64,000 nucleotides of DNA from Dillenia suffruticosa (GCA_033439265.1 JAVTVX010000013.1:3994501-4058500); one strand, 5' to 3'. Shown: positions 49,101-61,520, counted from the stretch's first letter. A program made the numbers and translations. Notes: generated by a model from the sequence alone, not told the origin.

Positions 49101-50563
49101 ATTTTTTTCAAAGAAAGAAAATTTAAATTTAATGTGTTTAAAGGAATAAATTTTAAAATGATTTAATTATTTTAAAGAGATAAATTGATTTGATTAGAAT
49201 TAAAGAGGAAAAAAAAAAGTAAATTTCATTATTCTAAAGGTCCAAAAAATAAAATAATTTGTTTGGAGAGAGCGAACATACAAAGTAAATTGAATTTTTA
49301 TATAAAAAATTAAAATATTTACTTTTAAAAACCGGTAATTTATATAAGTAAAATTTAAAGAGATGAAAATAATGATTAAATTAATAAAGAGATAAAGATT
49401 ACCCAAATATTAATGTATACATCAAAGATAAAGAATGGAAAACTTCTACTCTTTTATTCTTTATTATTATTATTATGATATGGTGAACCTCTTTTACTCT
49501 TTTATTGTTTTTTATCTTTCTCGATCTAACTTTTTATCTTTTGTTTTTAGTTTATAGTGAGATTCAAATCCGAATCTATTATAAAGGGAGAATGATTGAT
49601 CGCAGTTAAAAGTCATTGACCTAACTTTTTATCTTCTGTTAAATGTTATCTTAGTATAATAGGTAGGTCCGGCTATCCTTTCCAATTTGGAAACTAGAAG
49701 GAATGACCCAGTGGTATTTGGATATGAAGAAAGATTATCATCTTAAATGCTTCACTTTTTATATTATATGTGAGTATGAGTAATTAACTTTATATTAAAA
49801 ATTTGAGTAATTATTATAATTATAAATAACTTGATATCATCCCTCCCCCCAGAGTTAAATTGGCCTCACATTGAGTAATCAAAATTTAAAAATAGAAAAG
49901 CGAACAGCACGTGATGGAAGACTATTGATAGAATCAGATGAAATGGAACCAAGACAGGCTGAGCTGGAGCTTTATCATGTATGTTTAAACTTACCTTGGG
50001 CAAAATAATATTATAATTTGATTATCTTGACCTTTTTAAAAAAATTAATAAATCAATTCGATATATTAAATTTAATAATTATGATATATTTTTCTCTGAT
50101 ATGAATAACTAAATCCAATTCTTAATATTTAAAATATAAAATTTTTTCACCAATTTATTAAACAAGTTCACATATAAAATCTAATTCATTATAAATATAT
50201 TTTTTAAATTATTAGAATATCTAATTTGCAAATTATTTTATATGTTCCAAAAATTTAACCCGTACTCCTCAAAGGATTGCGATGACACGTTTTCGACGCG
50301 ATACGTTAGAGGAGGACAGCCTTGCATGCTTGTACGCTCAGGATTTTCAATCAAAGGGAAGGGTGTATTCGTTTTAGGAGCAATCACAGCATTCGGATCA
50401 ACAAATAAAGATTCGTACATCAGACCCAACTAAGGCGAGCGAGACTCGACCTCAAAAACGAACCCGGGAGAAAAACAAAAAACCTCAACCCCCCCCCCCT
50501 CAAAATCTCTCTCTGTCTCTAAGAGAGTAATCACAAATCCTCGTTTTCCTTCTCCAATCTCGT
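46034..50563. other. AT-rich intergenic region with degenerate repeats
   Basis: The first 150 bases are the COV1-like leader, with (CT)n at 46085-46119. A less A/T-rich stretch (46200-46570) follows. From about 46930 to 48500 the sequence contains phrases such as GAGTAAAATCGTATCCACAG that I associate with an abundant plant repeat, but no coding domain is visible. From 48550 to 49370 come the same periodic A/T-rich units as at 27.7-28.4 kb. At 50238-50433 both strands are open for about 63 codons; I match neither to a family. Confidence 0.5.
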
Positions 50564-50578
50564 AAACCCTAACCCTAA
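50564..50578 (+). promoter_or_regulatory. Telo-box in the CCDC25 leader
   Basis: AAACCCTAACCCTAA lies 54 bases before the start codon. Telo boxes near the start of transcription are common in plant housekeeping genes. Function is inferred. Confidence 0.6.
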
Positions 50579-50631
50579 TTCCCTAAACTTTCTCGCGTTT
50601 TTTCTGACTCTAGCAACAACCCAAAACCACT

Positions 50632-52927
50632 ATGGTTTTCTACTTCAAAGCCCGACCAGAAGCCGGCGATTACACGATTTACATGGGCCTCGACAAGCAC
50701 GAGAACGAGGAGCTCATCAAATATGGCTTCCCCGAGGACATCTGGTGATCAATTCTTTCTCTCTCTCTATCTCTCTCTCTCACATCAATCAAGGACTTTT
50801 TGTTTCTCATCAACGTATTGTTTCGAATTGGGGTTTTGTTGATTTGGCGTATTTTGGTATCTATTGTTCAAATATGTGTAATTATTGGTTATGTGGATTG
50901 TGGGGAATGTAGGTTTCATGTGGATAAGATGTCATCAGCCCATGTATATTTGAGAATGAATAAGGGTCAGACAATTGATGATATGAGTGAGGGTTTGCTG
51001 GAGGATTGTGCTCAACTTGTCAAAGCGAATTCAATTCAAGGCAAGCTTGATGTGTTCTCTCTTCTTCCTAAATTATTTCACTATGTTTCTTCTCAATTGG
51101 GTACTTCTTGAGTTTATGTTATTGTTCATGAAATGCCTTCCCATGACTGGAACATTATATTTTCATGTTCATCAGAAAACGAAGTCTTCACAAGCTTTTC
51201 TATTTGTTTGTCGAAAGGGTTTGATTTTTGGCATATATTTTGTGTGGCAGGGAACAAGGTTAATAATGTCGATGTTGTTTATACTCCTTGGCACAATTTG
51301 AAGAAAACTGCATCCATGGATGTCGGGCAAGTTGGCTTCCACAATCCTAAACTGGTAAGCACAAAAATCATTGTGGCATATTGCAATTTTGTGCACTTTC
51401 CTTTCTCAGTTCAGGTATGTGTTGTGCGGGGTTTTGAATGGATGTTGTTTCTGACAAAATTTTATTTGCACTTGAACTAGGTTCGCACTGTGAGAGTGGA
51501 GAAACGTATTAATGAGATTGTTAATAGATTGAACAAGACAAAGGTGGAAAGGAAGCCAGACTTGAAAGGTAACTTGATTATAATTTTGGTGCTTGATATT
51601 ATGGTCTTCTTTTCTAGATTCCTGTTGCGAAAATGAAATTGTGAAACACATAAACCTGTTTGGTTCATGGATTAGATCTCCAAGGTGGATTCCATGTTTC
51701 AGGATTATTTATACCTGGACCCTTGCCCTTTAAATTAACACCCTTGGCTTGTGGTTGATCGTGAACCATCTTTCTGGAGTAAAATCCAGTTTCATTTATT
51801 TCTATTAAAAATGGATAATCTAGCTTTTTTCATGCTACAATTTACACAGCGAAAAACAATAATAGGAATATTGTTCCAGGAGTAAATGAAACCCATCTCA
51901 AAAGTTAGTTTGGATGCTTTCACTTAGGTGGAACCTTTTCTCCTAGGGGTCTAATGGTATCCTTATGATTCGGGGCAACAAATGTCGGGATATTGTTTGG
52001 TCAGGATTAGTTTTTTAGTTCCATTAGCTAATATTTGGTTCAAATAGGGTCATATGGATCTTATTAGTCCCATACTGTAGTTTTATATTTCAATTATTTT
52101 TAGCCTTGAATTTTGTCTGGCTTCGTAGCTGATGAATCCATTCAAATTACTATATTTTGCAGCTGAGAGAGAAGCTGTGAATGCTGCAGAAAGGGCTGAG
52201 AGGAAGCAGCAGCATAGAGATAAGGTGAGTATTCCCCTTAACTCACACTTGCATAGCATCCTTTGAGAACTGAAGACTATTTGTTCATGTTATTGCAAGT
52301 ATACATATATAATGTCGGGCATGGAATTGACAACCTTGAAAGCATTGCAATTTGATGTGTTATGCCTTGAAGAAGTGGCTTGTGACACAAATCCATGTAA
52401 CAATGTTAAATTTTCCAGTCCCCATGATTATTAACATGAATTATTTAAAATTGATTAGCATAATTCATTGAATCTCTTTTACTATTGAGAAATCTTATTG
52501 AGAGCAGGATAACAGGACTTGAAAGAAAGGATGCTTCTTTACATTTCAATCCTTCGACACCTTTGATGTGGTAGGAGTGCAAGGGAAGGTCTATTGGGGT
52601 TGAAGGGAACTTTGAAAGTGCAAGAAAAATGCTTCTAATTAACAATTTAGGGAGGTAGATAGTAGATGGGTTGGAACTAATGCCACATTATAAGAGAAAA
52701 AAGTCGAACGCTTATGTTATAAATTCCACCTTTTAGGTATTTAGTTCTGTTGATTGGAACTTGCCTTCTTACAGAAACGACGAGATGAGATGGATAGGCT
52801 TGAAAAAGAGAGACAAGCAGAGATTAGAAGCTACAAGGGTTTGATGGTAGCGGAAAACATGACCTCTAACAAACAGATTGCTTCTGGAAGCAAATCCCTG
52901 CAAGAACTGGAGGAAGACTTCATGTGA
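50632..52927 (+). CDS. CCDC25: CCDC25 homologue (NFACT-R domain, coiled coil)
   Basis: This is the plant counterpart of coiled-coil domain-containing protein 25. The exons are 50632-50744, 50913-51040, 51251-51354, 51481-51568, 52163-52224 and 52775-52927, which join in frame to 215 residues, close to the animal length. The N-terminal NFACT-R (DUF814) domain covers about residues 1-125 ([53 protein letters not shown]). A highly charged coiled coil ([20 protein letters not shown]) follows. The tail is short (LQEELEEDFM-like: [10 protein letters not shown]). The intron after 51040 has a GC donor (AAG|GCAAGC) and is needed for the frame. Animal CCDC25 has been described as a DNA sensor; the plant role is not known to me. 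The NFACT-R fold suggests RNA or ribosome contact. Confidence 0.94.
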
Positions 52928-54190
52928 AGCAAGCCCTGATAAAAGCTGACAATTCAGTAAGCCCACATTTGCTGCTGGTCTACTGCCTATACTCGGGAGT
53001 GAGTATTGGAAGAAAGAAGGAAAAAAGAATACATACCCTTGCAAGTGTGGGCATCAATTTATACAAATTTGAAAGCGAAAGTTCCTTCCTCTCAAATATT
53101 CCTTGTAATATCTACAATGGGTTAATCGTTATTGGTCTCTGCCATGTATTTTATGTTTGAGCAACCTTGCTTAGCATCCAAAATTCCGTAATTGGCTTGG
53201 ACTTTTGTAATCATATCCTTCTTCTAAACTATTATCCTTTTTAACGCTTCTCATCCCGACTTTTGTTTCTGGGTTACCATATGGTCCTCGCCCCCTTTTT
53301 TTTTTTAATTTTTGTGCTTGGAGTGTATACGATTGAGTGTTGATACTTGACCAGTTCGTTTGTGGTTCAATTTTTGTTTCTCTTGGAATTGTACTTTCAA
53401 ACCTAATTAGATTTATGACATTAATATGAGTAAGAATTTAAGAGGGAAGGGTTTTGCTCTGTTGCCTTTCTCCTTGGTTCATTTGGTTACTAACATGGTG
53501 GCAAACCTGACCCCTAGATTATTATTATTATTATTTTATATATATGAAGACTCAAATTTGAGATCTCTATAAAGAGAAAATAAATGATATCAGTATTCAG
53601 AGTTTTGATTCTACTAATCTGAATTGATCGTTGCAAGATCCATTTCGTGGGGCGGGTCTCTCAACATTGTTTTTTCTGTACCTAAGGGGAGTTGAACTCT
53701 CGATTTGATTAAGGGACGAAAGTGTCCATTCTATCTATATCATCCACAAGCGGTGCATGCCAACTGTGCCTAGTTTGGCTGGTTGTGCAAGCTGGCCTGC
53801 GGAGGCAGCCACCTCCGGTGGGACAAACGAGAGGGAGAGGAAGAGACTCACTGAACAAGGGGACGGAGGTCTTTTGGGGTGGTTCAAACAATAGAATCAC
53901 CCTGTTTCTATCATCCTTTTACGAGTATGTTAAATTGTATTTTTTTTTATTAAAAAATAAAAATAAAAATAAAAATAAAAATAAAAATAAAAATAAAAAC
54001 AAGGTGAAGAAGAGGGAGAAGTGACACCACCATTGTCACTTACAAAACCTAATTTACTAACGCAGAAACTAAATCAAAATTCTCTCCAAACAAAAGCCAA
54101 GCATAAGGGTGAGAGAGATTCCTTGGTGTGCCACAAATAGCAAAAGAGACTGGGAAACGACGGAGAGAGACTGGAGTAAGGCAAAAACCT
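52928..54190. other. CCDC25 3' UTR and spacer
   Basis: The first few hundred bases are likely 3' UTR. A frame at 53722-54024 runs into an (AAAAAT)n tract at about 53950-53998 and is not a credible gene. I see no RNA gene. Confidence 0.55.
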
Positions 54191-54475
54191 AACGTAGGGT
54201 TAAGAAATTATTAATAATAAAGTATCCGGCATGAGGTAAGGTAATTTGTATAATTGACCAAAACTCGAGTCAGGAAAACCTTTGAAAACTCGCATATGAT
54301 TCCTACGAAGACCCAAGGGTTACCTATATGATCCTTGGGTCTTCGTAGGAATCGTATGCGAGTTTTCAAAGGTTTTCCTGACTCGAGTTTTGGTCAATTA
54401 TACAGATTACCTTACCTCATGCCGGATACTTTATTATTAATAATTTCTTAACCCTACGTTACCTATATGATCCTT
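54191..54475. repeat. Near-perfect 128-bp inverted repeat (hairpin)
   Basis: The left arm (54191-54318) and right arm (54333-54460) are reverse complements with only two mismatches in 128 bases. The spacer is 14 bases. An 18-base sequence starting GTTACCTATATG occurs at 54319-54336 and again at 54458-54475, so the right arm is bracketed by a direct repeat. The arms contain no protein domain I recognise. An RNA from this site, on either strand, would fold into a very long hairpin. Confidence 0.93.
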
Positions 54476-55691
54476 AGGGAGGAAGGAATGGTACCAAGGG
54501 TCGGAGAATGCACGCGGAAGAGTTTAGCCCGCGCGCGCGCACACACACACACGCACAATGTTTGAGTTCTAACCCGAAGAATTTCTAAATTTAAAAAAGT
54601 CCCTCCAAAACGCCGCAATCACGCGCACGCACAACATGCATGGCCCCGTGTACGGCACACAGCAGCGACCTCTGCAAGCGTGCGCACGGTTGAGGTCAGG
54701 CCACAGCCGCATGGCCACGCCTGCACCTGCTCGCGTGGACCAACTATGACAATGAGATACTCTTCTTTGACGTATGTCAAGGTTTCTGATGCGGCTTGCC
54801 CACGGATTCTTTGATGAGTACCAATTGGAATTTAGAAGCTTAGAATGTGTGATGCAGTTCTATTCTAGGATCAACTCTCATTTTTGAAAAGATTTAAGAC
54901 TTGTCTGTCCAAACACATTAAAAATTTGCTAGATTGGAGGTTGGTGATAGTATGACCAAGACACGATGTCCCTCCCTGTCCCTCACCCGCATTCATGCGG
55001 GCAGCGAACGTATCATCGTCAAAGTCAACTTGATTGACTGCATGCCGTCCTCAACAAATTGTTCTATTCTGGTTGGAGGACAACCTGCCCCTTTTATTAT
55101 ATTTACACCTATGTTGCGCATGGATCATTAGCAATTTACATCTCTCTCTCTCTCGCACGCACGCACGCACGCACCAAGCTCACAGAAGCGCTTGAACTGT
55201 GACCACCCAAATGTCAAGCAAGAAAAATACGAACATGGTCATCTCTGGTGGCTAGGGAAGGAGGATTGAGATATCTCTATGAAACAAGAACGCACTCAAG
55301 GATACACAGACAAGGCTTTGATCAATTACAGAGAGTAAAATTGTTGATTATTATAAACTAATTAGCACATTATAAAAGAATGTAGTACATGATTTTTTTT
55401 CTTTTAAAATAACCGAAACTAAAAACAAATTACATGTTTTGAGAAGTTGTTCATAGCAAAAGATTACTCCAACATTAGCTTCACCGCCTTCATACTTTAA
55501 GTTAAAGTCAAATTTTGCGCAAAAAAAAAAAGACAAAGGCTTTTTTTTTTTTAACCTTGGCTAATTTGTGCTGCATGGCTTCCTTTTCACCTCTTATATG
55601 AATGCATGACAAACCGCACATAAGTCTGACTAGCACCCAACGCAATATTCTATACACGTCTCGTTTTAGAGAGAGAGAGAGAGAGAGAGAG
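54476..55691. other. Spacer with GC-rich low-complexity DNA; dynein light chain leader
   Basis: Near 54530-54560 a (CG)n tract passes into (CA)n. The next 200 bases are unusually GC-rich for this window. Another (CT)n and (GCAC)n stretch lies at 55142-55173. The last 30 bases before 55692 are a (GA)n leader. No gene was found in between. Confidence 0.55.
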
Positions 55692-56097
55692 ATGCAAGAA
55701 GGAAAAGCAATGATCAAGGAAACGGATATGCCAATGAAGATGCAAGTCCAAGCCTTGGCCTCTGCATCTCAAGCTCTTGATCTCTATGATGTTTTTGATT
55801 GCATTTCCATAGCTACCAACATCAAGAAGGTAGTTTTATTATTGTTTTCCTACGCAATTAAAAGCTCCTCTAAATTTCCAAAGTTTTTCTCCTACATATT
55901 TCTTAGTATAACTCTGTTGGGTTCTTCTATTTTTTCAGGAGTTTGATGACAAATATGGATTCGGATGGCAATGTGTGGTGGGTTTAAAATTTGGTTGTTT
56001 CTTCACTCATACAGAGGGCACTTTCATCTACTTTGCACTTGAGTCACCCAATTTCCTCATCTTCAAGGGTGCTTCTCCCTCTTCCCAAGTATCATGA
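55692..56097 (+). CDS. LC8-type dynein light chain family protein
   Basis: This is a small hub protein of the dynein light chain type 1 (DLC/LC8) family. Flowering plants lack dynein motors, and their LC8 proteins serve as dimerisation hubs, for instance at nuclear pores. The exons are 55692-55829 and 55939-56097 with a phase 0 GT-AG intron, giving 98 residues. The conserved core is seen in ALDLYDVFDCISIATNIKK, EFDDKYGFGWQCVVGLKFG, CFFTHTEGTFIYFAL and FLIFKGA. The N-terminal extension of about 20 residues and the Ser-rich end are normal for plant members. The start is the first ATG after a (GA)n leader. The gene looks intact. Confidence 0.92.
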
Positions 56098-56965
56098 GAG
56101 AGAGAGAGAGAGAGAAAGAGTGAAGAGAGAGATTTCTCTCTGTTTTGCCTGCTTAGAAAGTGTATGTATAAAGAATTCATGTGATGGTTTTCTTATTTTG
56201 TAGAAATTTTTGGCCGAAAATAGTTTCAATCTTATGCACAAGTCCCTAGATAACTGTATGGTCAAGTTATAAAAAAAAGATACATTGTACTGTAGACGTT
56301 AGAGGGGTTGACAATCTTTCTGTCAATTTTTATACTCTTAAAAATGACTATTGCAACCAAAACACGAAGCTAATTGTCAGCTTCTGCCCATTTGGAAATG
56401 AATTTGGGCACGACAACTGGAGATCCGATTATTAATTGGGTAAAGCGAGCTGTCATGATATGTGATGTAAGAACTGAATTTTGGATATTCAAATATTCAT
56501 GCAATAGGCAATTAAATATTTGTGATGGAGTAACTCTTAGCCATGACTACACATGTCAGTTCACAAACTATGCTCTAAATTAATATTCAAAGAAATGTGC
56601 GATTTCGCCGAAAAAATTGAAAAAAAATTTTTTCAGAGAAAATACTGAAAATTGAACCTAAATTTCAGAATGGGGGTGAAATGCATTACTACTGTTAGAG
56701 CAACTGATTACTTGAAACTGGCCATTAAAGTTAATATTAACACAACTCTCCAATGTATCATTCTATTGTCATGTTCTTTACAAATCTCCAAATGGGGTGT
56801 TTGATCAGGGAAATGTTAAACATGATATTCATCTCACTATAATAACTTGATCATAAAGATGGAATAATAACATGTTCAGGCCTTGAAGCCTTTGCTGATC
56901 CTGTATTAGCCAACTCTTATTTACAGAAAAGAGAGAAGAAAAACCAGATCTTTAGGCTTATGGTG
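56098..56965. other. Dynein light chain 3' UTR and convergent spacer
   Basis: This interval lies between the stops of the light chain gene (plus) and the TRM gene (minus). It has a (GA)n tract at 56096-56116 and otherwise ordinary A/T-rich DNA. No gene was found. Confidence 0.6.
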
Positions 56966-59900
56966 CTAAAATATGAAGTCAGTTAGAGCCTCATCGATCA
57001 ACTCTCCTACGACTAGCTTCTCCACTTCACCCACAGCCCTCTCCGCCTCATCTGCAGAAAATGCGAACCTCCAACCCATATCCCATATGCCACTCACAAT
57101 CCCCTTGGAATTCAAATCCCTTTCTAGAATCAAGTAAAGACTGTCAATAGGAAGGTTACCATTGTCAAAATTACTGAAGACTTTCAGATTCTCAATACCC
57201 TCACAAACTTCCTCCACTAGCCGTTCCAAGGAGATGCTAATTCTTGAGTTCTTCAAATGGGTTAGTAGGAGAGGATGGTGTGTTGATAAAACTAAACAGC
57301 TTTTTCGATCTACAAGTTCGGTTGCGTAGTCGGTCAACATTCTTTTATTGCCTCTCTCAAAATCATTTTCACCACTGCTCTGCAGGACTACTGGTTCACC
57401 AAAATTGAGATCAAAGAGCTCCTCTGCATGACGGAGGAATGGGAGATTTCCCAAAAGTAATGCTTTCATGTCAAAGCCATCTATGGCGCTGAATTTTTTC
57501 TTTCGAATGTTGAAGTGGTCGATACGGTCATTTTCTTCTTTTACAGACTTGGCATCCCCTTGATCAGGAGTGATCTGAAGTTCTACTTCAAAAACAGATT
57601 TCTGTTCGTCTCTGCGGTCAACTATAATCGGAAAAAAAAAGGGAAGTCATAAAAGTGCAATCTCATTTCACCTAAATACTTGATGATGAACAAGTAGAAA
57701 TTTTTCAGAAACTATTTATACACTTCATTCTTTTATCGGCCTGTTGATACAAGGGAAAAAGATTCCTTAGCTATCAAAAGGAAATGCTAAATTCTGAAAC
57801 TCAAGACTGTAAATTTTTTAGAATTCAGATGCTCAGAAGAGAGATGTTGTTCAAATAAACAAGTTCCTAAAAAACAAATACTTTTACCTTTATTTTTTCA
57901 GGGCAAAACCACACTTATCTAATGGATTTCTCTTGCTTGCTTGAGTGTTACACATATATGACTAAATAGTGAAGCGATCAGAATCAGTAGTAATGCTACA
58001 TTTCTGCTATGCAAACTTCAGAAAATTTAATGCAACTAAATGCTTGTTTGTAATTCTGGCAACCCAAATTAGAAGCAAAGCATAATAAGAGTGTATTTCT
58101 CATCTTTATAGATGCAAGCAAGGGGAAAAAAAGAAGCAGTGTGGTGTTTTAAATGGCTATGCAATCATTGGGACTATCCCTTCTAAAAATCCCATTTATA
58201 TTAAACTATCTCAGAAATGGATTTACCTTTACTCGGAGTTTTGGAATCATCTACTTTTGTCTCTATGGTGAGTTGATCCACACCACGCAAATTGTTGGTT
58301 TTGCTGACTATAGGATCATCTCCAACCTTAGAGTTAATCTCCTTGTCATCTTCTTTATGTCCTATATGTTCAGTCTGCGTTAAAAATAAATGGTGTCAAT
58401 TTTGAAATAATTGGAACAAATAAAGAAAATGATCTAGGTATTCTGAATTTCAGCTCCTGCAAGATAAATAAAACATCAGAAAAATATCTGGATAGAAAGA
58501 AACCAATCGAAACCCAAGAGAAGCCTGTAAAAGAGACAATATTAGGACCATGAAATGTAGATGGAGTATGAAAAACACTCACTGCTAAATTTTCTGCCGA
58601 TATATCCTTGACAGGCCTTTCCTTCTTTTTCTGTTTCTTTTTCTGGTCACTGGAATTAGAAGAAACTGATTGTCTCCTTTTAGGAGGGGAACTTGAAGTG
58701 CTATTTTGCTTCTGAGGACTACCACTCCTTATGCTGCTTGATTTGTTTTCTGCCTTTATTGGCTTTGTTGAGATAGCCTTGACCTGATCTTGAGGCTTCA
58801 AGACAGTTTTCGATTTTGCATTTTCCTTCAACAACGGTTTCTTTTTACATGGCGATGCCTTCTGAATATTCTCAGCTTTCTTCTCAACTCTCTCCCTTTG
58901 TGGTTTACCATTGATGGGACTAGAAGCTTTCTTCTTCTTATCAGAATTCACCTTATCCTTTGTTTTGACTTTTCTCTCTTCTTGGTTTTCCTGCATTCCT
59001 TTACTCTCCTGAGTTCTTCCAGGGGGTGAAGTTCTGATTGGAATCCCAGCTTTAACCAGTAACTTGATATGATCAAAATTTTCTTCTTGCTTCACTTCTT
59101 TTCCTATAATTTCAACATCCACTTGGGTAGACTTTGTCACTGTAGGCTCTTCAGCTTCAAATTTCACCGGCAACTTAATATACTCAAAAGTGTCTGCTTT
59201 GGCAGCTGATTCACCGGGAACATCTTCCTTCATTTTCAATTTCCGAAGCATTTCCATTACTTTCTTCTCCCTAACTTTTTTCTCATGGAGGGCCTCTTCT
59301 GAATCTACACGAGGGTTAGAGATAGGTTTCATGATTACAATAGGAGGAATACCATTAGCTATCCTCTTTTTGGAATAGAAACTGTCCAAGTGATAAAATT
59401 GAGAATCCATCTCTTTGCCAGAATGGCTTCTCAGAAGGCCCTTAAATTGCATGGTTTCGAGTATCTCTTGAAGTGTCCTCCGCTCCCGTTCTCTGTTCTG
59501 AGCCAAATGTGGAGGATGTCTTGCCTTTGGCATATCTATGTCGAAGATTGGCCTGGATGGGGTAGAGAATTTTTCATTCCCAAAATGGTTTCTGGGATTT
59601 GCTTGCGGGGATTTGATGGGGAATTCTTCCAAGCCCATTAGCTTAGCAATCAATTTGGATCCTTTGTTCTTCCTCGCCGATGCATTTGATGAGAGAGATG
59701 AAGCAGCAGAAGCAAGGCTATTGCTGTGAACCATTGATGAAGACTGGCTTGAACTTGTAGAGGGAATATCTGAAGGAAAGTCAAGTTTCTTTCTATCAGG
59801 ATATGCCTTTTTCTCGGTGTTCGCAACTGTTGACACATTTTGCCTAGCAAGGTTGTCTCTGATCACATCTCTAAGCTCATCAACACAATTCCTCAAAGAA

Positions 59901-60487
59901 CCATCAACAGAAAGACGAGGTTTTTGAAATCCCATCTGGCTATATTGATCTCCAAATCGACCAGAATTCATTCTTTCATTGCCCACGTATCGATCTCCAA
60001 ATCGACCTGAATGCAATCTTCCATTGCCCGCTTCAGACACACCATCTTCCTCGGATTTCTCTTGCTTTTTCTTCATCTTCGCCATGTAGCGAGACGCTTG
60101 CTGTATCTTGCTGAGCATGATTAGAGACTCATTGAGATCAAAAGCCCCTCTCAACAAGTCTTTTGCAATATCCTCAGATTGCCCTTCAATTATCTTCCCA
60201 GTTGACCATGTATCTATCACCTTATTCAGCTTCTCAGCCCCTTTAGAGACTTCCAAAAGCTGATATGAAGAAGCTTGATTATGCACTTCTTCTATGTTCC
60301 CTTTAGATATAATCTCCTTCTTATCTGCACTTATTGCATTCAAGTTCTGGACTCTTTGGCTTCCCATATCTCTCTTATGGGAACCAGACTTGGATTTTCT
60401 GATTGTCCCACATTCTACAACTCCTTTAGGATCATCACATGTCACAAATGATCTATACATAACAGACCTCAGACCGTCTTGAGGCAT
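56966..60487 (-). CDS. TRM-family protein (TON1-recruiting motif, DUF4378)
   Basis: This is a plant-specific TRM (TON1-recruiting motif) family protein; members bind microtubules or recruit the TON1-TRM-PP2A complex. The minus-strand exons are 60487-58583, 58374-58227 and 57621-56966. The last acceptor (TTATAG) was chosen because it alone keeps the frame. The product is 902 residues. A duplicated SGRFGD lies near 160-180. The family motif SKLIAKLMGLEEFP is at about 277-290, and LQEILETMQFKGLLRSH follows. The middle is rich in Lys, Ser and Pro. The C-terminal DUF4378 domain ends GIWDMGWRFAFSADEAERAV, VEKLVVGELIDEALTDFI. I relate it to Arabidopsis At3g24630 (TRM34) by family and map position, but did not confirm this. 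MPQDGLRSVMYRSFVTCDDP is the probable N terminus. Confidence 0.92.
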
Positions 60488-61520
60488 ATTCTATAGAGAA
60501 AATTTGCATTGAAAAGGTCAGAAACTAAATTCAGAACCCACAAATAATAATAAAATTCCTACAGAAAATTTACTTTGTTTTGGAGAAGTTAAGTTAAATT
60601 CTTTGAAAATCGTTCACAAATGATGATAAAAGTGACACTTGCCGGCACCATATCTATGCGAAACAAAGGGAAATAAACAATCAGTTTCAACCAAAAGATT
60701 ATGCAATGTAATTGACATAATATTTTAAAAACTTTAACATCATTATGCTTTTGAAAACTTCAATATCGGCTCTAAGATATGCTCACAATGCATTTTTTTA
60801 TTTTTTATTTTTTTAACGAGTCAAACCCTTCCCAACTGATTATGAAGAGTCAAGAGCAAAATTAATTTTTTGTCTTTTCACACAAAAAAATAAAAGAAAA
60901 CTGATGAAATTGTAATTAGGAAACCAAAGTTGAAACAGGGAAAAAGTAGACACGTCTTTTGAGAAAACAAAAATTACCGGAATTCTTGTGAAGGTGTTGA
61001 TGATCAAGTCAAAAAAAAAAAAATTGCAATTAAAGCAAAAGAAATGGAGACACCTTTTTTTTTTTTTTTGAAAAACAATTTTAGAAAAAAAAAAACCCTG
61101 AATTTTGGGAAAGTGTTGATGATCAACTCAAAAGCTTTGAATTGTTTAAAATCTATGCAAGATCCAAGCCAGAAATCCAGTGAAATTGAATTGCCCACAT
61201 GAGAAAATACACAGATAATGCAGTTAGAAGCAAAATGAAAGAAACCCCTTTGGCAAGGAAAAAAAAAGGAAAAGTACCTGAATTATTGTAAAGGTGTGAA
61301 TGATCAACTCAAGATCAGTCTACATTAGGTTCTGCCGAAGACCCAGATCAGAAAATCAGCGAAATTGAAATACCCAGATAAGAAAATACACAAATAATGC
61401 AATTAGAAGCAAAATTGAAGAAGAACCATTAATGGGTTTCAAAGGATTCTCTCACCTTCAAGAGTTTCAGATCCATGGAAGAAAAAAATAGTGGACTTAA
61501 CAGCTAAAGAAATTGACTTT
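60488..61520 (-). other. 5' leader of the TRM gene with triplicated segment
   Basis: Three related segments lie at about 60975-61060, 61090-61255 and 61272-61432. Each contains GAATT...GTGTTGATGATCAA or a close variant, followed by a stretch ending in AATGCA(G)TTAGAAGCAAAA or similar. The first copy has lost its middle. On the minus strand each copy can end in a splice-donor-like sequence (for example CAG|GTACTT near 61279). They may be alternative leader exons. Confidence 0.55.

Noticed and set aside
53722..54024. A 100-codon frame ending in Lys-Asn repeats
   Set aside because: The end is a translated (AAAAAT)n tract and the beginning matches nothing.
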